Source: Casuarius casuarius
Lineage: Eukaryota > Chordata > Aves > Casuariiformes > Casuariidae
Direction: 5' to 3'
NCBI GenBank assembly: GCA_003342895.1
Contig: PTFA01000415.1
Coordinates: 1 to 64,000, forward strand
DNA length: 64,000 nucleotides
Numbering within the stretch: the stretch's first letter is position 1; the number at the start of each line of letters is the position of its first letter. Made by a program: the position numbers and the translations under genes. The notes beneath the pieces are model-generated. The model saw only the letters and a program-made list of their open reading frames with translations. It ran no database searches and was not told the origin of the DNA. This document shows, one piece after another, positions 11,930 to 23,963 of the stretch.

Positions 11930-12041
11930 AAATAAAGAAACTGAAAAGGGAGTCCTTAGATTAATATCATCTTTCCTCTCTTCCTCTGTTGTTAGTTTTA
12001 TGGAGTCCTCTTCTGGAACCGTGTCACAAGATAGATTAGTT
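11930..12041 (-). CDS. Candidate internal exon of the unidentified minus-strand gene
   Basis: A very strong acceptor on the minus strand (TTTTTTTCTTTTATTGCAAAG) is followed by one base completing a split codon and 37 open codons rich in acidic and basic residues (DTVPEEDSIKLTTEEERKDD). The entry phase matches the exit of 13057-13110; the split codon becomes CGA (Arg). The donor is the weak point: the best in-phase GT is TTT|GTGTAT, so the left boundary is uncertain. The frame closes about 13 bases beyond it. Confidence 0.35.
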
Positions 12042-12966
12042 CTTTGCAATAAAAGAAAAAAATCTGGACAATGTTGATCCCAGACACAGTGGAAAAATAA
12101 AAGGAGGGAGGATAATTTAAGAAGGCATTAAAGACAGAGAGTCCTCTGTATGGATTAATACAATTTTGTAATAGGAAATGAAAATGAAAGTAGTAGGTGG
12201 TATTAATGTCTGTAGACTCATACCACACATTAAGATGTAAAATTATGTTTTTATATATAGTTAAAATTCCAAATCTGCTTCAGTAGTAAACCATGAGAGA
12301 ATTTTTTTTTTCCTGTTATGGCATGGGGGATTGTAAAAGCTGTGATATCACTGTAATGGTGCTACAGGCAAAGGTTTAAATTTTCATGCAAACCTTTGTG
12401 ACAAAAATGTATCTTTCATCATGTCACTGTCACTGTATATCTCTGAGTGTGTGTGGCAGCAGCATTAAAAGGAAGAAAAATGAATTTTCAGTTTAAGGGT
12501 AGGTGCACTCCAATCATTCATATGAGGAAACAAATAAAGTGCTTTTTCCAGGTTTTGTTAGTTGGACAGCGTTATGTGGAAGGTACCAAAGGTGTCAGTG
12601 AGAAGTAAGATACGATCTAAAGTGCTGGAAGAAGAAAACAGTTTAAAACCTACAAATCTAATTGTTTGAAACATGTAGGAAAAAAATCAAAACAGGTCAG
12701 AGCTAGCTGAATAACTTAAAAATTTATGACAAGAATACTTGCATTGTAAACTGAAAAAAATCTTTTTTTGTCAATTTTTTTCTATTTTATTGAAAACTCC
12801 AAGAAGTGTTTAAAAATCTCAAAGAATTTGATTCCTAAAGTTCAAAGTATTCATTTTACAGTAATATGAAAGGGGTTTTTTGTATGTTATCACTAGTCAA
12901 AAGTTTTGTTATATATGCAGTTCTATCACAGACCTTTTCTGTTGAAGAGAATTTGCGCACCTTATC

Positions 12967-12998
12967 TGCGTGTGCATGCGCGCACACACACATGTGCA
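12967..12998. repeat. 32-bp perfect alternating pyrimidine-purine tract
   Basis: Every dinucleotide step from 12967 to 12998 is pyrimidine-purine (TG, CG, CA) without interruption, including CGCGCA and (CA)5. This is the classic sequence requirement for left-handed Z-DNA. It contains the palindromes GCATGC and TGCGCGCA. Confidence 0.95.
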
Positions 12999-13056
12999 GC
13001 AGTCAGAGTTCTTTAACATCAGTGTGGGAGACCAGATAATGAAGATTTTCTCTTAC

Positions 13057-13110
13057 CGATATTCAGAATATGCTTGATACTTTGCGAGGAAAACAGCTAA
13101 AGATCTCAAA
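13057..13110 (-). CDS. Candidate short internal exon of the unidentified minus-strand gene
   Basis: The minus strand shows acceptor TTTTTGACCATTGCACAACAG, one base, 17 open codons (LRSLAVFLAKYQAYSEY), two bases, and donor TCG|GTAAGA. The other two frames contain stops. Phase 2 in and phase 2 out; it joins 11930-12041 in phase. At 54 bp this is too short to stand alone, and it is called only because of its splice sites and phase. Confidence 0.35.
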
Positions 13111-15482
13111 CTGTTGTGCAATGGTCAAAAATTGAGGGAGAGTACAACTGCTAGATGTGGTTCTAAATAAGTCAAACATTCTTTTTCAAGAACCTGTTGT
13201 TCTATTTCTTCCCCTTCCTTTCTGAAAGGATGGAAAAACTGATAGGCATCATGATCATTGAGTCTATGACAGTGATGAATGGAAATATGCAATGTCCAAA
13301 TATAAGGCAATATAAATTCTTATCATGGTTTTTGTTTAATTTCTGGAGTACTGAATGTCTGTGGTCAACTGCTGGAGGCAGCTCTTAACTTGTGTTCAGA
13401 TAATATCCTGCATATTACATGTAAGATACCAGCTGTTTTTCTTTTGCAAATACTTTGCTTTAATGTTCAATGGTTGTTGCTTCCAGCTAAGGTAAGTCAT
13501 CTCCACCACCTCTTTCATGACTGGCTTGGTAGATTTATGTAGTCTTTCCTAGCTTACATTTCTGAACCGCAGGGTGGTACCAGAGATGGTGTCTTGCAGG
13601 GTGCACTGTGAGCTCAAATCTTGTGCCTGCTATGATTGGATGATGATGCAGAGTCAAAATTCCAGTAACTTTCCATTAGTAGACAACAGAAATTCCTCAA
13701 AGTTTGCATTTCAGTCCTGAAAAGCAGAATTGAGCTTAAACTGTGTGCTTGAGAAAGATGAGCTCACTGCTGTGGAGCAGAACATGCCAAGTAGTTTGTC
13801 CCAGTGTGAAATAATGTAGGTGGTGGGTTTTTTCATTTTGTTTTGGTTGTGTGGGGGTTGGTTTTGTTTGTTTTCTAGTGTGTGTGGTGTGTTTGTGGTT
13901 TTTTTTTCTTTTTCTTTTTTTTCTCTCTTAACTAGTCATTGCAACAAGAGTTGTTCTTGAGGTGTATCTCCTTCCAGGCTGTCCCCACCCACTTTCTGAT
14001 CTCTTACAACTGAAAGCAGCCACTGTTCTTTAGTCGGGTCTCTTCCCCGCTCCCCTCCACCCCCAACGGTACAGTAAATCATATTACTGAGTATAGTTCA
14101 CCAGAGAAAATCAGTAGTGTGTATTTATGCAGATGAATCTGAGGAACAAGTAGGAGGGAGGTCTTGCTGTTGAGGCACACATGTGCAGACACACTCTGCT
14201 GATTTCATTTATAGACATATGTCTATTGTCTGGCAGCATATGATCTAAAATGGATTTAAAATTAATAAGCACTTTAATTCCAAAATGGAAACTTATAATT
14301 CTAGCCAGAAACTTACAGCTGGAAAATAGACAGCAGGAAAAAAAGGGGAATCTACTTTTTGATTCCATGAATACATGAATGAAGAATTTTCACTGAAATA
14401 GTCTAAGTTATAAGGGGAATAAAGAATGCTAGTTATTACAGTCATTAAACTCACAGGCAAACTAGAAGTAAAACTCTTTATAAGGTTGAACCTGTCTAGT
14501 AAAAGATTCTTACTTCTTGATGCCAGTTCATCGTGAATAAACCTTTATTTCGTTTTAATGCTAGTTGTATGCACCTAATTAAAGCAGTTTAGAAGTTATG
14601 CATTTAAAAAAGCCCTTAATTTAACTCGGCTAATTAAGAAGAAAAAAAAAAAAGACAACAACAAAGAAACTGAGAAACAGGTTCACTATGAAAATTCATT
14701 AAAATATTTCCAGATTTATTACCTCAATTGGCATAGTTCAGAGGGTTTTATAATAAAAAAAGAAGAAATTTGGAAAAGTCATTAAAAGAATAAATATATC
14801 AATTATTAAATCATAAAAGTGAGGAGACATAATACTACCTCAAATACTACCTTCACAACAGTTTTCAGTTTTAGACTTTTAATGACTTTGACAGATATTG
14901 TAGGAGTTAGAATTGTGAATTTTCTGTTGCTGAAGGATACATCTAGTCAAAGCTGCTAATATAAAATGGGAGTTTTTATAGCTAGAGTGGAGCGGCAGCA
15001 TATAATGAGCTTGCTGGGTGTTTAAATAGTATAGAGTACCACAGTCAAATGTATCTTACAGGCATTATAAATCAATTTGTGTAATGGAAAACAAAATAGA
15101 GGCAGTTGCTATTTGGAATTTTTGTATTTTTATTCTTCTTTTTCTGTCTTAAGAAAAAAAATAGTCAAAGGAAGACATCATGTGGAGATAACACACTGAG
15201 GGGCCTGTAGGACAGTCATCAAGATATTTAAATAATCGCCTCAAATACATGTAATTAGTGGAAATAAGTTTAAAAATTTACTTTTTAAAATAAGTTTAAA
15301 AACTTAAGTTTAAAAATACTTTTTCTACAAGTACATTTAAACCTAATAAACCTTCCAAACCATGTGCTTTGTTTTTCTAATGCTAATGTTATGAATGCCA
15401 GTGAATTGGCAAAAATACTGACATACTCTATTTCTGACTATGCTCTGTGGCATAGTCCATGCCGTTCATTCATCAGCTTCAC
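13111..15482. other. Putative intronic DNA
   Basis: Between 13815 and 13930 lies a long T/G-rich then T-rich low-complexity tract. A run of purines lies at 14641-14652. The minus-strand segment 14111-14330 follows a very strong acceptor (TTTCCTGCTGTCTATTTTCCAG) and stays open for 68 codons, but no good donor continues it in phase. Around 14560-14640 there are several TAATTAA motifs, compatible with a regulatory element but unproven. Confidence 0.35.
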
Positions 15483-15541
15483 CATCTGTCTGCAATTTGT
15501 GACCCAACTGAATTTGCTTCAAAATTAATGCTATTCAAATG
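15483..15541 (-). CDS. Weak candidate exon bridging the phase gap
   Basis: Minus strand: 19 open codons (HLNSINFEANSVGSQIADR) plus two bases, donor GATG|GTGAAG. Entry at phase 0 fits the exit of 17136-17270 and the exit at phase 2 fits the entry of 13057-13110. The acceptor (AATAATAAG) lacks a pyrimidine tract, so the call rests mainly on phase. An alternative bridging block is 16274-16313. Confidence 0.18.
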
Positions 15542-17135
15542 CTTATTATTACTGCTTCATTCTTGTTCATGTCATGTAAAAGAAGTATGTCCAGGTAGGG
15601 ATTTATTGTCTATGTATATTGTAATTAAAATAAAGCTAGTGACTTGATTTTTTTCAGGAATATTTTTTGACATTGGTGTAAATAATGTTTACAGGCAAAA
15701 TACCTATTGATAGATTATAATTCCTCATTCTTAAAAGTATAAGCTATTGCAAGGTGAGAGGAAACAAAAAATGCACAGTGAAATAAAAATTTATGGAGGA
15801 AAGAGAAGGACAAAATCTTTTAAGGACCAGAGTAGTTTCAGTTCAGTTTTACTTTTTAAACAGTCATGACTGTCTCTGAACTGTTGTATCCCTAGTTGTA
15901 TTAATTAGTCAAAATGCAGCACGTTAAAAATGAAATGCAAGCTTAATTTTCAAATTACTAGTTAGTTATTGAGTATACTTATGTTACTTAAATCAGCTGA
16001 AGCCATTTTGTTCCCTCTACCCATTGTCAGCATGAAGAAGAGCATAACTGGAGACCTGTTATAATGGAAACCTCATCATGGGTAAAACCTAATCATAGAT
16101 AAAACCTTAACTTGAACTGTATATGGACTATTTCATTTTAAAAAGAAAATAGTGCAATACCTGACAAAAACTACTTTTGCCATGACCTTTTTCCTTTGGA
16201 GAGGAAGTCTATGCTGACAATACAGCAAACAGTGATGAGGGTCACCCAGCAGTGGTGAGTGAGGCTTGCTCACTCAACCCTGGCCCACATTTCATTTTCA
16301 ATTACTGGCACTTCTTACAAACCAAAGGGAAAGCTGTTGGTGCTAAGATGCTTTCCCTACATATCAAGCTCTTGGTGTGCAGTCTGAAGGAAGACTGTTT
16401 TGGGAAGTTGCACCTAGTATTTGCGTTGTGTTACATCTGAGATGCATAGGTGAAATTTTCATCATCTGGATAAAAACATGAACATCACTGATTTCAATCA
16501 CAAGTCAAAACCCCCTCTCCATTGAGCTATCTCTGTATTACTCCTACACCAGCACCGATATTCTAGACACTCACGTAAAGATTTTTTACATGTCATATAT
16601 TAAAAATTCCTAAGCAACATATGTGAAACTTGCAAAAATAGTTCTGTAATTCCCTGCAAGAGATCTGTCAAATTTATGGTGCTGCGTAGGCCATCGTGGA
16701 AATCATGTGGGTGAAAATAGCCACTGTATGTAAGAACAAACTTACATAAGCAAAAGACACGTCATAGAAATGTTCATTAAGGGGTGAACAGCTTCTTAAT
16801 ATGCCTTTTAGTTCTGATCAAGGAAATCATACAAGATGTATTCAACCTTTTTTTAGATTATTGGATCTTAAAAATTGTAAAGTATTAGCTTCCTGGCCCT
16901 TTACAGCTTTTCTTTCACTCTACCCATTGTGATTCTTTTCTTCCACAGGATCTAATGGCGTATCACTTTTTCATCTGTGCGCATCACACTGTTTAACAGA
17001 TGCTAACCCTACTTTTCTGTCAAGCTGCATAATTAAAAATAATCAGGTTAAGTAATGATCTTTAAATGATATTAATCTGTAAGTGTGATTATTTCTCTGT
17101 CGGGAGTTGGAAAGAATATCTGATCAAAACCTTAC
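15542..17135. other. Putative intronic DNA
   Basis: No repeat recognised. On the minus strand, 16274-16313 is a 40-bp block between plausible splice sites (VPVIENEMWARV) whose entry phase does not fit 17136-17270. On the plus strand, a strong donor-like AGTG|GTGAGT lies at 16254. Confidence 0.3.
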
Positions 17136-17270
17136 CTCTTTTTTTTCCCCAGATGCTTTTACAAACATATACTGGGCACACTCTCTCAATATCCACTGAG
17201 ATCCAAAACCTAAAGTTACATTTTTTGAGGTAGTAATTTTTTCCTTGCTTAATACTGGTGTTTTCATGAT
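17136..17270 (-). CDS. Candidate internal exon of the unidentified minus-strand gene
   Basis: The minus strand carries acceptor CAATTCCTACCACCCACAG, exactly 45 open codons in phase 0, and a strong donor (AAAGAG|GTAAGG). The product includes LGFGSQWILRECAQYMFVKA and ends SGEKKE. About two thirds of the codons begin with a purine. Another frame is also open here but would read through the donor. No family recognised. Confidence 0.45.
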
Positions 17271-17597
17271 CTGTGGGTGGTAGGAATTGCAATAGGACCT
17301 ATATTGTGGAGTGACAAATGTAGGATTCTTGGCTTTCTCTTCCTGTTTGCATCTGTAGAGGAGGTAAAACTGCGCTGCTTATATAGTAGTAGAAAGCTTC
17401 CTATCAATACTGTCTGGGTTGTCAGAATCCCACCCGTAACATAATGATTATTAAGGTTGCTACATTAAAGTAACTATTGTGATTTGTTTCCAAAAAGGCT
17501 TAGGAAACGTGAATTTCTGTTATACTGAGTAAAGCTTTGTTTGTTTGGTGTCTCATTCTAATTGAAAGGGACTGGGATTGAAACTGCGTAACTCTGA

Positions 17598-17633
17598 AAG
17601 CATAGCCTTTAGATAAAGCTATGCTTTATCTAA
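17598..17633. repeat. Overlapping alternative hairpins
   Basis: TTAGATAAAGC (17609-17619) and GCTTTATCTAA (17623-17633) form a perfect 11-bp stem with a three-base loop. A second, mutually exclusive pairing joins AAAGCATAG (17598-17606) with CTATGCTTT (17619-17627). The two stems compete for the same bases. Confidence 0.85.
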
Positions 17634-20600
17634 GAAGCTAGTTTCATTGAGGAAAGATCACAGTTTCTGAAGATGTCTAATGATTCACTTCAGCTACAAT
17701 GTAGTTACGCTATTTCATTGTTGATAGGAAGAGGGACACAATTTGCAGAAGGGCTTGATAATATCAATATACACATAATTACCGTAGGTTGATAAATATA
17801 TTTTGAATACAATACATCTTTTTGCTATGAGTAACATGCGCTATGAAACAATGAGAGCATTAAATAGATATATCTGATCAAATATTACTAAATTATTAAT
17901 ATTGCTGCCTGTTTTAAGATAAAACTGTAAAAGGTACCACATAAAGTAGAGAATAAGATGGAGGCCCATCTCTGGTATGATCTGATAAGGCCTTTGGTAA
18001 TTGTGACTCTTGCTTGATCTTTGGAAATGCTAGAAAATGAGGAAAAATAGCATTGTTGAAACATTTTATGTAGGTATTAAGAAAGAGTTGGAAAACTGTC
18101 AACATCCTAATCAAGAAAAACAGCAATTATCCATGCACACACAGTGTTGAAATATGTTGAGATATGGGGTGGTGGAACGTATTCTTCTGAAGCATTAATA
18201 GAGGGGATTCTCTTTTTCATGTGTGTTTAAAGTACCTATATAAATTGTTATTTAGTGTGATTTCTGTCTTCCAGTAATGAAGTGAAAACTGGTATACCTT
18301 ATTAAGACTAGAAGTGCTAGGAGTTTGTAACATGCAAGAAGAGTATAGAGAAACTTTACTGTGATTGTTACAGCTAACCATCCATTTGGAACTGAAGTTA
18401 ATTTTCCACATTTGTACACATCTCAGCTGCAGATTTCCTGCATGAAGGAAGAGTGAGATAGTTCCTTGCTTGGCCAAATTTAGAGCAGAGGTTTGCTTCT
18501 GACTTTGCCCCTTCCCAGGTGAGTGTCTGTAGAATAACTATGGCTATTCTGGGATTGCTTTCTTTCTGGTTTGCTGATCCAGAAAATCTTTTTTGACAAT
18601 GTCTTATTTTTGTTGGTCTATATCAGTTTCAACAAGATGTTTCCATTTCAAGGAATTAGCATTTTCTGTATTTTGTAAATAAATAAAGCTGCTACCTTTC
18701 CACATAATGCTTTTGGAGCTGTTGGTGGGGCTTTTTTCTGGTTTTGTGTTTTGTTTTTTTTTTTTTAATGTCTCTGAAATTTTTTTAGCTAGCAGCTATA
18801 TTTCAGGCTTGCTTTGTAAGTCTTTTTTTAAATATCACTTGCCTAAGCTGAACAGCGTAATAAAATAGGGTATTTCTGAAGCAAGTGGGACTGTTTAGAT
18901 AAGGAAGGCTGTAAGAGAACAATGCGGTCCTAACAATGTGATTTGAGAATAGTGCTGAGGGCAAAAAAACTTAGTGAGGCTAATGAAATCCATCAGGGAG
19001 ATGAAAAGGAGATGTGTATGCCTGAGGTTTATGTATTTCCATGTGAAATATTTTGAGCTTTGGATTTTTGTTTGTTGTAGCTTGAAGCTAGAACATATGT
19101 ATGACAGTGGTAGGTTCATCAGATGCTAGGGAGAATAACACTTAATGTGCTTAGGCACAAAATGTTCACAGTTGGAAGCCTAAAGTTGAGCCATGTATTT
19201 ATGGATTCAGATGCTCAAGGTGGAAAACTTTGGTCTTAGCATAATATGACCTTACATAGTGTTATTGTACATAACTATTTCTGGTATTTAGCTTTCATCA
19301 TATACTCAAGAAATTAAATCCAGACCAGAGAATGACGAACAGACTAAAGGTTGTAAAACCAGTTTATTTTTTATGTATTTTAAGCCCTGCTGAACAGCTG
19401 CTCATAAGTTTGGATGGATTCTTCTCACTCTTTTGTTTTTCCTTCCTTCTCTCATTCTTCTAGTAGCAGAGATTATATTACATTTATTTTACTGCAGGAT
19501 TGTGGGTTTGGGGTTTTGTTTTTTATCTTCTAGTGCTCTGTCTGTACCTAACATTCCATTAATGCTCTTGAAAATAGTAAACTGAATGTACATTACTGGA
19601 TTTCTATGAAAGAATATTTAAAATCATTCAAAACACTGGATTGTTACTTGAGTGTCTCCTAGAAAGGCCCTATATCAGGTAGGATCTGTAGGGGTCAGCT
19701 GACTCCACTTTTGTCAAAAGATGAAACCTGTGGGTGCAGAAAGATCACCTGATCAGCTTTTCAGAGTTTGTCAGGAGCATCAGAACGGAGCCCTAACTTC
19801 CTTATACAAGAATCATTAACTCCTTGAGTAGATGGTGTATGTGGGAATGCACTGCATTCCCTTCTTAGTCCTCTGAGATAGAGTACTGCTTTTTGAGACA
19901 AGCCTTGTTGCAGCAGAAGAGTTGAGGAGTGATAGAGAGGGGCACAGACAAAACATTAGTGAATGCTCTGGACTGGACTACCTTCTACCCTATCAGCCCT
20001 TCTCTTTCGCCCTCACCAACCCACCCTTCCCATGTTACTGAGTAACAAATCCGTAATTTCTTGAAGAGGAAGTAGCTGTCTGGCATCAGGCATTCCAACT
20101 GACGGAAGCAGAATATAGTACTGGAAGATTAAATTTTTGGCCATATATCAACAACTAGATTTGTGATATCAGTAAAAAGCATTTAGTAGTTTCAGGCCTT
20201 TAAAACATCATAGCAAGGAAGAAGCTTACATGGTCCTAGTGTATGTGGGTTACCACTCATATGTTTAAATAAAGGAGAGGTCTTGAAAGGAAAATTTAAC
20301 TTGCTAGCTTGAGGGTGAAGACAGTGTAGCAGTCTTTGGAATATTCTGTGTTGCTGTCTCTGGTGCAAAACCACGTACTAGGCAAGGCAGAAAATCTCGA
20401 TGCTGTTGGAGAAAATACTGTAATGAAGAAGAATATAGATTTATTAAGAACTCAGGAAACTGCTGAATAGATGGAGTCTATAGGAATGATGGATTCTGTC
20501 TAAACAAAAAGAGAAGAAGGATATTTAAGTAGAAAGATGCTCTTTCAGTCAAGTTCTGGATGAAAGCCATTGAGACAGAAGAGCACGTGTTTCAGGAGGG

Positions 20601-20989
20601 TGTACCCTTTCACGGTAAAGTTATAAGTTCTCTGTATCCTAGAAAAAAGAGAACCCAAGTAATAAATAGAAAACAAAAAAGTAGGAAATAATGAAGAATG
20701 TGCTTAAGAAGTAAAGTTTCAGTTACAAAAGGTAAATGAAAATAGACTTAAGCATGTCCGTATTTCTGTATGAATGCTGCATCCCTAAAGACCTTCGTCC
20801 TTGGATGAGTGAATTAAATTGACTGCATTTAAATGAGAATAATGATAAAATAGTCATCTTGATTGGAAGGTTTGACATGACAATGCCAAAGCAGGAGGTT
20901 TTTTGGAACTTTAGGGTAGATTTTACAGTTGATGACTGGTATGATATATGAAAACACAGAGCCAGATAAGATAGTAAGTTAACACTTTC
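17634..20989. other. Putative intronic DNA, no feature assigned
   Basis: Poly-T/GT-rich patches lie near 18735-18766. Minus-strand block 18298-18437 follows a very strong acceptor (CACTCTTCCTTCATGCAG) and stays open to a fair donor (AATAAG|GTATAC), but I could not decide between it and other exon-like blocks. The segment 19140-19215 resembles decayed 'AAGCCTAAAGTT' repeats seen widely in reptile and bird DNA; this is a faint impression only. Confidence 0.3.
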
Positions 20990-23110
20990 AGCAGTACTAC
21001 AGAATCTCTATGGATTGAAACATGGCATCTAAATACAGAGAGACTTAAATCGGGTCTGTACTTTCTACTACTTAACAATGAAGACTGACAGACACTAAGA
21101 AACAGTAAAGACTAAGAAGGTTGCAAAACATAATAATAGTGGGAGGCTTCAGTTACCTTCACATGTCTTGGATAAATGTCATATCAGAACAGAATGCTGG
21201 CTTCTGTCATATCTAAAATTTGAGTCAATGCTTTTTGGAGCAGTCAGAAAATCTACAAAAGGATGTGTAGCACTCAATTTAGATCTGGTTCAAGATGTAG
21301 TAGAGCCCATAATATACTTAAATTCAACATCTCTATATAAGAGAAGCCATATAATTTCATTCCTAAAGCATTTTTATGAGGAGAAACTATTTAAAAGAAA
21401 ATGAAAAGAAACAGTTAAAAGAATAAATGGTTCCAGATTGCAAAGAGGTTGTGTAAAGTCAATGTATTTGATATTGTACTAGAGTTAACATATACCACAA
21501 TTTAGCAAGAAAATGCTGAAAGAATGACAAACCAGAAAAATTGATCCAGCATGGTTAAAGTATCTTAAGATAGGATAAAGTTTAGAGAGTGAAAATAATC
21601 TCTGAAAAAACGAGAGTAGAAAACCACATCAATTCTACCCAGTTCAATATAAAGCCTTACTAGAGTAACTTGAAAAGTTATTTTGAGGATGAACTTGTTA
21701 ATGGCACACATTTATAAAAACAGGTTTTTCAAACATGGGCTCTGCTAGAGACTTAACACTTTCATCTTACTGTAGCTGTGAGTACACAGTGCCACAGGTG
21801 TATTTAGCACTGATTGCTGTGGTCCTTGGTGTTTCTTAGTCCTGGAGGTCAAAGTAATGAGGCTCATGAGCTGTCCGAGGATGACATTTGAACATATCAT
21901 GGGCATCTTTGTTCTATAGTTTCCTTTCCTATACTATTACCCGCACCCCACCTCCTGGGAGGGTTCATCTACTCCCAGTGCTGCTTATCTCGTTTTTGGT
22001 TTTGCCAGTCATCTTTCTGGTGTGTTCAGCAAGGTAGCTCACCTATTTGCAGACCCTTACATTTATCTTGTTTTTTTGTTCCTCATCTGGCATGTTCTGT
22101 TGCTTGGGCTGCTGTTTACATGTTTTCCCATGCCACCTAATTGCAATTACACAAGAGTTACTTTGCCCCTTCAATCATCACATTTCTCACACAAAAAGTC
22201 TGCATGTTGTGTCTGGCTACATCATTTCAGTGTTACAAAATACTTCCATACTGTTGTTGGTTACACAATTTATTATGCTTATATTTGGGTTTAAGGCAAG
22301 CTAATGTTAATTATATCCTAATTAATTTACAGGCCTCTGTTTTGGCTACAGTTGATAATGTTGAAAGAGAAATCAGGGGAATGGGAAGAAAGACAGAGGG
22401 AAAAATATGAGCTATAGCCAAAGAGTTGGGCAAACCAAAGCCGTGATTTTTAAGAAATGAACTATCTCAGATCGAAGTGCTGAAAATGGAAGTTTTGTGG
22501 TATGTGGATGCTTTTATGAATATATGAGTAAGATATGAAACGTATCTGTAAATCAATTTTCATATCAGAGACCAGTAAGTGATATATAAGACATTCCTCT
22601 TTTAAAAATTGTGCCAGAATTATTTCTGAGAATTACAAGTAATCCTGACTTTTTTACTATGTAAATTGGTATAAATCATAATAAGACACGGAATTAATAG
22701 GCAGATATGTATGATAAGGGAACACTTATTTTGTGGAGGGAAGTCCTGAAATAACCATGGAACAAGTGATCCAGGACACAGTTTACTCGGATTTTTCAAA
22801 ACTTTCTTTTTAAAGATTTCTGAAAGAAATTATACTGTCCAAGTGAATAGATTAAACTGTGGAACTTTCTGCTACTATTTATGGAGACTACATAAATCAA
22901 TGGGTACAAAAAATGAAGATAAATTCTTGGACGAGAGCTCCGTTGTTGCTCCATTCAAAGAACAGTCAGTTCAGTTTATCTGTAAAGAGATTGATTGATG
23001 ATTGCTCTATGCATCTTTTGTTTTCTTTCTTTTAGCATTTGCTAATAGCTGCTATCACAGATTACTGGGCTTGATGAACCTTTGGCTGTCTCAGTACTGC
23101 ATTCTGTGTA
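20990..23110 (+). mobile_element. Ancient, decayed CR1/L3-type LINE remnant
   Basis: Three separate landmarks occur in the expected order on the plus strand. At 21133-21180 the translation IIVGGFSYLHMSWINVIS matches the GDFNYP-type endonuclease motif of LINE ORF2 (with the D replaced by G). At 22771-22800 TVYSDFSKTF matches the YLDFSKAFD motif of the reverse transcriptase, with catalytic residues eroded. At 23045-23100 GCTATCACAGATTACTGG.. CTTTGGCTGTCTCAGTACTGCA resembles the 3' end of old CR1/L3 elements. Stops and frameshifts are frequent. The spacing from the reverse-transcriptase motif to the 3' end is too short, so the copy has internal deletions. The exact 5' limit is unclear and could reach 20.4 kb. 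Confidence 0.55.
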
Positions 23111-23963
23111 TACTTTAAGGAGTTGTTTATTAAGAGCTGGAGTCGAGGGCCTTAAGATAAAATATGGAAGCTTCTTAGCAGGGAAGCTTGTTTAGGTGAG
23201 CTGCCTGTATTTACTACAGATGAGTTTTATGGATAGGATCTAGTGGGGCTCTGGAGAACATAGGCAGATAGTGCAAAATCCCTCAGATGCTCCTGTGTGA
23301 TAACATGCAGCTTTATTATTTCAACCATTATCTCCTACAAGTTTTGGTAGCTTACAAAATCATCATTTGATGTCTCTAGGTCACTGTTCTGAATTCTGAA
23401 CTCAAGTTCCCAAGACTGGTTTAATGAGGTTATATTGCAGAGAGGTGTTATAGTGGTCCTCAAATTACTTTTACTGTTACGTCCAGCAATTGATCCAGCT
23501 TACATGAAAAATACATTTTTAAAAAAAATCTGTAGCAGTTACAGTCAGTAGGTTAATGCTAAACCAAGGATCCAAAGCCTACTTAAAGCAACTAAACACT
23601 GTGTTCATCGCATTTATTTGTACAGCTGAGTTTCTAAATGACTGAAAAATAGATTAGTATATAAACTGACAAGGTAAAATTATTTGACTTTTTTGGGTTA
23701 ACATCCAAGCTGTGCATTATACCAATATTTTTTCATAGGAATGTTATCCTTGTGTGTAGGTATATGCTAGTGAAAAATGAGAAACCAGAGCTTCTCCAAC
23801 AAGAGCTCTTTCTCAGCCTTATCAGTTTTAGCTGTCATTGTCCAAACAAAGTTCTATGACACATTGTAGTAAATGTTTGTTTGGTAGATCTGAAGCATGT
23901 ATTAAATTAATCAGCCTTTTCTGAGAGCTCTGATTTTGGTGTATGCTTAAGTCAGATTATTTT

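Noticed and set aside
14111..14330. Minus-strand frame after a very strong acceptor as an exon
   Set aside because: No in-phase donor of reasonable quality was found before the stop.
16274..16313. 40-bp minus-strand exon candidate
   Set aside because: It fits the following block in phase but not the preceding one, and is too short to stand alone.
18298..18437. Minus-strand block between a very strong acceptor and a fair donor
   Set aside because: Two frames are partly open and it competes with 25651-25691 for the same position in the chain; undecided, so not listed as an exon.
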